Source of the DNA: an uncultured Lachnospiraceae bacterium
Lineage (GTDB): Bacteria; Bacillota; Clostridia; Lachnospirales; Lachnospiraceae
Direction: 5' to 3'
Length of the DNA: 8,297 nt
NCBI GenBank assembly: GCA_900555195.1
Contig: USKC01000125.1
Coordinates: 1-8,297, forward strand
Every line of letters begins with the position of its first letter. Position 1 is the stretch's first letter. Position numbers and translations under genes: made by a program. Below, in pieces: positions 4,495-8,297 of the stretch. The notes below the pieces were generated by a model. That model made no database searches. It saw only the letters and a list, made by a program, of their open reading frames with translations, and was not told where the DNA came from.

Positions 4495-6459
4495 ATGGAA
4501 GATCTGGAATTCACCTATCTGAAAAGTCTGTCTAAACAGTTTCCGACGATTGCAGATGCATCGACGGAAATCATCAATATGCAGGCCATCATGAGCCTGC
4601 CGAAGGGCACGGAGCATTTCCTCACGGATATCCATGGGGAATATGAGCAGTTTAACCATGTCCTGAAGAACGGTTCCGGAAGCGTAAAGCGCAAGATTGA
4701 CGAAGCGTTCGGCAATACCCTGACGGCCAAGGACAAGCGCAGCCTGGCTACCTTGATTTATTACCCAAAGGAAAAGCTTGAGATTGTGATGCGGGAGGAG
4801 GAAGATCAGGAGAACCTGGAAGATTGGTTTAAGATTACGCTCCACCGGCTCGTGCAGATTACCAAGCGGGTGGCTTCCAAATACACGCGTTCCAAAGTGC
4901 GCAAAGCGCTGCCCAAAGATTTTTCCTATGTGATTGAGGAACTGATCACGGAAAAGGAAGAGGTACAGGATAAGGAAGCTTATTATAATGAAATCATACA
5001 TACGATTATCCGCATTGAGCGCGCGCCGGATTTCATCATAGCGCTCTGCAACTTGATCCAGCGTCTTGTGATCGATCATCTGCATATCGTCGGGGATATC
5101 TATGACCGGGGAAAAGGGCCGCATATCATTATGGACACCTTGAGCCAGTATCATTCTGTGGATATCCAGTGGGGAAATCATGACGTGGTGTGGATGGGAG
5201 CGGCGAGCGGCCATGCTGCCTGTATTGCCAATGTCATCCGGGTTTCCGCAAGATATGGAAATCTGGACATTCTGGAAGAGGGGTATGGGATCAATCTGAT
5301 TCCGCTGGCCACCTTTGCCATGAATGTCTATGCGGATACGGATTGCAGCGCCTTTTCCATCAAATATGATGAAGGCTATGATACGAAGGATCTGGATCTC
5401 GATATGAGGATGCACAAGGCCATCACGATCATTCAGATGAAGCTGGAAGGGCAGCTCATCAAGCGGCGGCCGGAATTCGGCATGGAGGACAGGCTCCTGC
5501 TGGATAAGATCGATTATGAGAAAAAGACGGTGAACATCGCGGGCGTGGATTATCCGATGCGGGATACGGATTTCCCGACAGTGGATCCGGCGGATCCCTA
5601 TCGTCTCTCTGAAGAAGAGGAACAGGTGGTGGAGCGCCTGATCCAGGCCTTCCGGCATTGTGAGAAGCTGCAGAGGCATGTCCGCTTCCTTTTTTCAAAG
5701 GGAACGCTGTATAAGGTTCACAACTCCAACCTCCTCTATCACGGCTGTGTGCCTATGGACGAGGAGGGCAATTTCCTGAAGGTGAACGTATTCGGAAAGG
5801 AATACAGCGGAAGAAAATTATATGATATCCTGGAGCATTATGCGAGAAAAGGATATTACTCCAAGAATAAGGAGGATGCGCAGAAGGGAAAGGATATCAT
5901 CTGGTATATCTGGACAGGGCCTAACTCGCCCGTGTTCGGCAAGGACAAGATGGCCACTTTCGAGCGGTACTTTGTTGAGGATAAAAGCACCCATACGGAA
6001 AAAAAGAACAGCTATTACCGCCTGATGGACAGGGAAGATGTGGTGAACCGGATTCTGGAAGAATTCGGCCTGGATGTGAACACTTCCCACATCATCAACG
6101 GGCATGTGCCGGTGGAACTGAAGAAAGGGGAGACGCCGATCAAATGCGGAGGAAAGCTTCTGATCATCGACGGCGGCTTTTCCAAGGCGTACCAGGGGAA
6201 AACGGGCATTGCAGGATATACGCTGGTGGCCAATTCCCACGGCATGACGCTGGTGGCCCATGAGCCTTTTGAGTCAGCGGAGGCAGCGATACAGAAAGAA
6301 TCGGATATCATATCGGATTCCATCATCGTGGAGACGGCTGCGCATCGTATTCGCGTCGCCGATACGGATATCGGAGCGGAATTAAAGGAGAGCATCCGTC
6401 ACCTGGAAAATCTGCTGGCAGCCTATATGGATGGAACGCTGGTGGAAAAGAGCGTATAA
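4495..6459 (+). CDS. fbp: Fructose-1,6-bisphosphatase, class III
   Basis: Hydrolyses fructose-1,6-bisphosphate to fructose-6-phosphate in gluconeogenesis, in the cytoplasm. This is the Firmicute-type enzyme (FBPase_2 family), unrelated to E. coli Fbp and built on a metal-dependent calcineurin-like phosphatase core. The 654 residues match the family (about 640-670). Metal-binding motifs appear in order: TDIHGEYEQF with Asp45 and His47, GDIYDRGKGPH from Gly200 with Asp201 and Asp204, WGNHDVVWMGA with Asn228, His229 and Asp230, and NGHVPVELKKGE with His537. GGAGGAG (4478-4484) lies 10 bases before the ATG. It follows dapB by 25 bases with no terminator visible between, so it probably shares the dapA promoter and lysine riboswitch. 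An internal promoter inside dapB cannot be excluded. A strong terminator stands 28 bases after the TAA. Confidence 0.98.
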   Translation: MEDLEFTYLKSLSKQFPTIADASTEIINMQAIMSLPKGTEHFLTDIHGEYEQFNHVLKNGSGSVKRKIDEAFGNTLTAKDKRSLATLIYYPKEKLEIVMREEEDQENLEDWFKITLHRLVQITKRVASKYTRSKVRKALPKDFSYVIEELITEKEEVQDKEAYYNEIIHTIIRIERAPDFIIALCNLIQRLVIDHLHIVGDIYDRGKGPHIIMDTLSQYHSVDIQWGNHDVVWMGAASGHAACIANVIRVSARYGNLDILEEGYGINLIPLATFAMNVYADTDCSAFSIKYDEGYDTKDLDLDMRMHKAITIIQMKLEGQLIKRRPEFGMEDRLLLDKIDYEKKTVNIAGVDYPMRDTDFPTVDPADPYRLSEEEEQVVERLIQAFRHCEKLQRHVRFLFSKGTLYKVHNSNLLYHGCVPMDEEGNFLKVNVFGKEYSGRKLYDILEHYARKGYYSKNKEDAQKGKDIIWYIWTGPNSPVFGKDKMATFERYFVEDKSTHTEKKNSYYRLMDREDVVNRILEEFGLDVNTSHIINGHVPVELKKGETPIKCGGKLLIIDGGFSKAYQGKTGIAGYTLVANSHGMTLVAHEPFESAEAAIQKESDIISDSIIVETAAHRIRVADTDIGAELKESIRHLENLLAAYMDGTLVEKSV

Positions 6460-6487
6460 GAGCGAACGGAATTGGATTTCGAGACGT

Positions 6488-6526
6488 CAAAATTCCGGGC
6501 CAGCAGAAAGCTGGTCCGGAATTTTG
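6488..6526. terminator. Bidirectional terminator between fbp and the convergent lipoprotein gene
   Basis: CAAAATTCCGGGCCAGC (6488-6504) pairs over 17 positions with the sequence at 6510-6526 (one G-T wobble), around an AGAAA loop. The outer AAAA/TTTT pairs provide a T run on whichever strand is transcribed. It lies between the fbp stop (6459) and the stop of the minus-strand gene (6546), so it can end both transcripts. Confidence 0.85.
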
Positions 6527-6545
6527 AATGGCTGACAGCAGCCTG

Positions 6546-7007
6546 TTATTTATTGCCGGTCGCATCTTTGACGCCGTCAGCAATGCCGTCTGCGGCATCT
6601 TTTACCACATCCCCGGCGCCTTCTACGATATCGTTCACAGCATTTCCGGCATTATCCGCCGCATTTTCAACAGCGTTTCCTGCATCTTGCATCGCATTGC
6701 CGGCTCCATCTGTGACATCATCCGCAGCGTTTTTGGCATCATCAAGAATGGTGTCGCTGTCCGTAGCGGTACTGTTGCCGCCGGTGGTGCCGTTATTTGT
6801 TCCGTTGATCCCAGCCGTGTCCGTATGATTGGAACCGGCGGTTTCCTTCTGGGCATCTGCGGTGCTGTCCCATTCCGCAGCCTGAGAGGATTCTACTCTG
6901 TTGTCAGCCATATCATTGGCATCCTGCTTATTTTTTCCACAGGCAGCCGTGCTGGCAAGCATCATAAGAATCAGGGCGGCAGGAATGATCCTGTTTCGCT
7001 TTTTCAT
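6546..7007 (-). CDS. Predicted lipoprotein with alanine/asparagine/aspartate-rich 11-residue repeats
   Basis: I do not recognise a named family. The 153-residue protein starts with a lipoprotein-like signal: basic MKKRNR, a hydrophobic run (about 7-19, IIPAALILMMLAS), then TAAC with Cys23 as the likely lipidated residue. Position -3 is Thr, not the usual Leu, so the lipobox is imperfect. After a charged segment comes a linker (about 50-85) rich in Thr, Gly, Asn and Ser. The last third (91-152) is a run of Ala/Asp/Asn/Gly/Val repeats, mostly 11 residues long, likely amphipathic helix. I chose ATG (7007-7005) because AAAGGAG (7022-7016 on this strand) is 8 bases upstream; a GTG in frame at 7016 overlaps that site. 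It diverges from hisA. The composition differs sharply from its neighbours. It is probably anchored to the outer face of the membrane; function is unknown. Confidence 0.72.
   Translation of the reverse strand: MKKRNRIIPAALILMMLASTAACGKNKQDANDMADNRVESSQAAEWDSTADAQKETAGSNHTDTAGINGTNNGTTGGNSTATDSDTILDDAKNAADDVTDGAGNAMQDAGNAVENAADNAGNAVNDIVEGAGDVVKDAADGIADGVKDATGNK
6552..6737 (-). repeat. Array of 11-residue amphipathic repeats in the lipoprotein
   Basis: Read on the minus strand, the units are AKNAADDVTDG, a 7-residue partial AGNAMQD, then AGNAVENAADN, AGNAVNDIVEG, AGDVVKDAADG and IADGVKDATGN (residues 91-152). The consensus is roughly A-G-x-x-V-x-D-A-x-x-x. Such 11-mers are known from group 3 LEA proteins, apolipoproteins and synucleins, where they form lipid-associating or desiccation-responsive helices. 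Whether that applies here is inference. Confidence 0.6.
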
Positions 7008-7023
7008 AGTATTCACTCCTTTG

Positions 7024-7223
7024 GTCGCGTATTTAGGCTTTCTGAAAACCCTGATGCATGAATATTAACCCAATGCAAAGCGCCGTGAGGCGTATAAAGC
7101 CCCGTACGGCAGACCAGGCTTTGAGAGATATTTTAAGCCCGTATGCAATGCTTCACACTGCGTAATACTTAGTATATTCAAGACGATAAAATTTATCCTG
7201 GCTGAAAATATCCAAAAAAAGAA
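7024..7223. other. Divergent intergenic region with stacked dyads
   Basis: This is the spacer between the lipoprotein and hisA promoter regions. It holds TGCAT/ATGCA (7055-7059, 7073-7077), CGCC/GGCG (7081-7092), GCCGT/ACGGC (7082-7086, 7106-7110) and AAAGCC/GGCTTT (7096-7101, 7117-7122). Several of these are mutually exclusive and would lie in the leader of the minus-strand gene. Two near-perfect palindromes follow: ATACT-T-AGTAT (7165-7175) and GATAAA-A-TTTATC (7185-7197), with centres 21 bases apart. The minus strand shows a -10-like TATACT (7176-7171) but no good -35. No gene is visible. Confidence 0.4.
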
Positions 7224-7252
7224 TTGTCAAAAAGGAAATTTTCAAGTAAAAT
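7224..7252 (+). promoter_or_regulatory. Promoter of hisA
   Basis: TTGTCA (7224-7229) and TAAAAT (7247-7252) are each a 5/6 match to the housekeeping consensus and are separated by exactly 17 bases within an A/T-rich stretch. Transcription would start near 7259, leaving a leader of about 48 bases with a tiny CGCC/GGCG hairpin (7273-7285) before the ribosome binding site. Confidence 0.75.
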
Positions 7253-7306
7253 ATAGCTAATTTTTGGAAAAACGCCGGAAAGGCGGAATGAGGTAAGGAG
7301 ATAGGA

Positions 7307-8089
7307 ATGGAATTCAGACCCTGTATCGATATTCATAACGGTAAGGTGAAGCAGCTGGTGGGAGGCAGCGTGGCGGATACCTGTGACCAGGCGCAGGAGA
7401 ATTTCGTATCGGAAAAGGATGCGTCTTGGTATGCGAGGCTTTTTGAAGAAAAAGATCTGAAGAACGGGCATGTAATCGTGTTAAACGGCAAGAATAGCCC
7501 CTATTATGAAGCTTCCAGGCAGCAGGCGCTTGCTGCCCTGCGCGCATATCCGGGCGGGCTTCAGGCAGGCGGCGGCATCACGGCGGAAAATGCATCCGAA
7601 TATCTGGATGCGGGAGCTTCTCATGTGATCGTAACGAGTTATGTATTCCGGGACGGCACGATTTCCTATGAGAATCTGAACCGCCTTCTGGAAAATGTGG
7701 GAAAGAAGAAGCTGATTCTGGATCTGAGCTGCAGAAAGAAGGACGGCGCATACTATATTGTGACCGACAGATGGCAGAAATATACCCGGGTCATTCTCAA
7801 CGAGGATGTGCTGGACATGCTGGCGTCCTTTTGTGATGAATTTCTGATTCATGCGGTGGATGTGGAAGGAAAGGTCTGCGGAATCGAGAAGGAACTCGTA
7901 TCCATGCTGGGAAGATGGAACCGGATACCGATTACCTATGCAGGAGGAATCCGCTCTTTTGAAGATATCCGCAGCATTAAGGAACTGGGAAGAAATAAGA
8001 TACACATCACTGTGGGAAGCGCCCTGGATCTGTACGGCGGAAAGCTGGAATTTGAAAAAGTGATGGCATACGCGGCGGAGGAAATGTAA
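7307..8089 (+). CDS. hisA: Phosphoribosylformimino-5-aminoimidazole carboxamide ribotide isomerase, eukaryotic-type HisA
   Basis: Isomerises ProFAR to PRFAR, the fourth step of histidine synthesis, in the cytoplasm. It is a 260-residue (beta/alpha)8 barrel. FRPCIDIHNGKVKQLVGG opens the protein with catalytic Asp8, and HAVDVEGK carries the second acid, Asp185. GGLQAGGGI (83-91) and YAGGIRS (211-217) are the phosphate-binding loops. HVIVTSYVF (106-114), LDLSCRKKDG (139-147), TDRWQK (153-158) and TVGSALDLYGG near the end resemble the plant and yeast (His6) form of HisA more than the common bacterial one. AAGGAG (7295-7300) lies 6 bases before the ATG. It has its own promoter and terminator and no other his gene in view, so it is a single-gene unit. 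The enzyme call is strong; the eukaryotic-type subclass rests on remembered motif patterns. Confidence 0.92.
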   Translation: MEFRPCIDIHNGKVKQLVGGSVADTCDQAQENFVSEKDASWYARLFEEKDLKNGHVIVLNGKNSPYYEASRQQALAALRAYPGGLQAGGGITAENASEYLDAGASHVIVTSYVFRDGTISYENLNRLLENVGKKKLILDLSCRKKDGAYYIVTDRWQKYTRVILNEDVLDMLASFCDEFLIHAVDVEGKVCGIEKELVSMLGRWNRIPITYAGGIRSFEDIRSIKELGRNKIHITVGSALDLYGGKLEFEKVMAYAAEEM

Positions 8090-8135
8090 CTCTGTGGCTG
8101 CCTGTGTCCGCAACACGCATAGAAGAAAATAAGAA

Positions 8136-8187
8136 AATCGGGAAGAGATTCTTCTGAAACAGGAACTCTTCCCGATTGTTTGTGTTT
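8136..8187. terminator. Bidirectional terminator between hisA and the cold-shock gene
   Basis: AATCGGGAAGAG (8136-8147) pairs perfectly over 12 bp with CTCTTCCCGATT (8166-8177). A T-rich tail (GTTTGTGTTT, 8178-8187) follows on the + strand. On the minus strand the stem is followed by a T-rich run (complement of 8122-8135). It therefore can end both convergent transcripts. Confidence 0.86.
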
Positions 8188-8233
8188 ACAGTAAATATGG
8201 TTTCGTAACGGAAGCGGATCTCCAACAGAAATC

Positions 8234-8297
8234 TTATAACTTGGTTACGTTCACGGCCTGGGGGCCCTTTTCTCCCTGGATCACATCGTACTCAACG
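8234..8297 (-). CDS. Cold-shock protein (CspA family), C-terminal end only
   Basis: The last 20 codons and the TAA stop (8236-8234) of a minus-strand gene whose start lies beyond the right edge. The visible residues are VEYDVIQGEKGPQAVNVTKL, matching the C-terminal strand of the small OB-fold cold-shock proteins (typical end ..V.F.V..G.KGPQA.NV). These proteins bind single-stranded RNA/DNA and act as RNA chaperones. The usual length is about 65-70 residues, so roughly two thirds are missing, including the RNP motifs. Its transcript would end at the shared terminator to the left. The family is secure; which paralogue it is cannot be told. Confidence 0.93.
   Translation of the reverse strand, partial: VEYDVIQGEKGPQAVNVTKL

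Noticed and set aside
4348..5679. 443-codon open frame on the minus strand
   Set aside because: It lies opposite the end of dapB and most of fbp, both with intact family motifs. It has no recognisable domains and is Ile/His/Arg-rich as expected for an antisense shadow.
7008..7016. GTG at 7016 (minus) as start of the lipoprotein
   Set aside because: It overlaps the AAAGGAG ribosome binding site. The ATG at 7007 is 8 bases downstream and gives a cleaner signal peptide.
6528..7061. 177-codon + strand frame opposite the lipoprotein gene
   Set aside because: It is the low-complexity complement of the repeat region, lacks a ribosome binding site and runs through the fbp/lipoprotein intergenic space. 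The minus-strand frame has a good start site and a signal sequence.

Overview
The window looks like ordinary chromosome from a Clostridia-type Firmicute, most likely a Lachnospiraceae (cluster XIVa) relative. The clues are strong AAGGAGG-type ribosome binding sites, consensus housekeeping promoters, a class III (Firmicute-type) fructose-1,6-bisphosphatase, a lysine (L-box) riboswitch in front of dapA, a BipA/TypA gene and a eukaryotic-type HisA. The species cannot be named from the sequence alone. No mobile element, CRISPR array, tRNA or rRNA was seen.

Layout on the + strand: the 3' end of typA (1-564) and its terminator; a 301-base gap with a hairpin and short repeats; a tandem-OB-fold single-stranded-DNA-binding-like protein (866-1495); a 262-base gap with direct repeats and a promoter; a short, divergent CobO/BtuR-type cobalamin adenosyltransferase (1764-2249); a 438-base gap holding a long inverted repeat, a near-consensus promoter, a complete lysine riboswitch and its terminator; then dapA (2688-3575), dapB (3699-4469) and fbp (4495-6459). 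A 17-bp-stem terminator closes this unit. A small predicted lipoprotein with 11-residue repeats runs on the minus strand (6546-7007). It diverges from a stand-alone eukaryotic-type hisA (7307-8089). hisA converges, across a second bidirectional terminator, on the 3' end of a cold-shock protein gene (8234-8297, minus).

Functional picture: DapA and DapB carry out the first two committed steps of the diaminopimelate/lysine branch (aspartate semialdehyde to tetrahydrodipicolinate). The upstream lysine riboswitch should stop transcription when lysine is plentiful. fbp, a gluconeogenic gene, follows dapB by 25 bases with no visible terminator, so it may also fall under lysine control. This is the most interesting regulatory arrangement here.

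No clear, wholly undescribed system is visible. The best leads are the riboswitch-dap-fbp unit, the duplicated OB-fold protein, the 11-mer-repeat lipoprotein, the eukaryotic-type HisA, and several operator-like repeats in the gaps.
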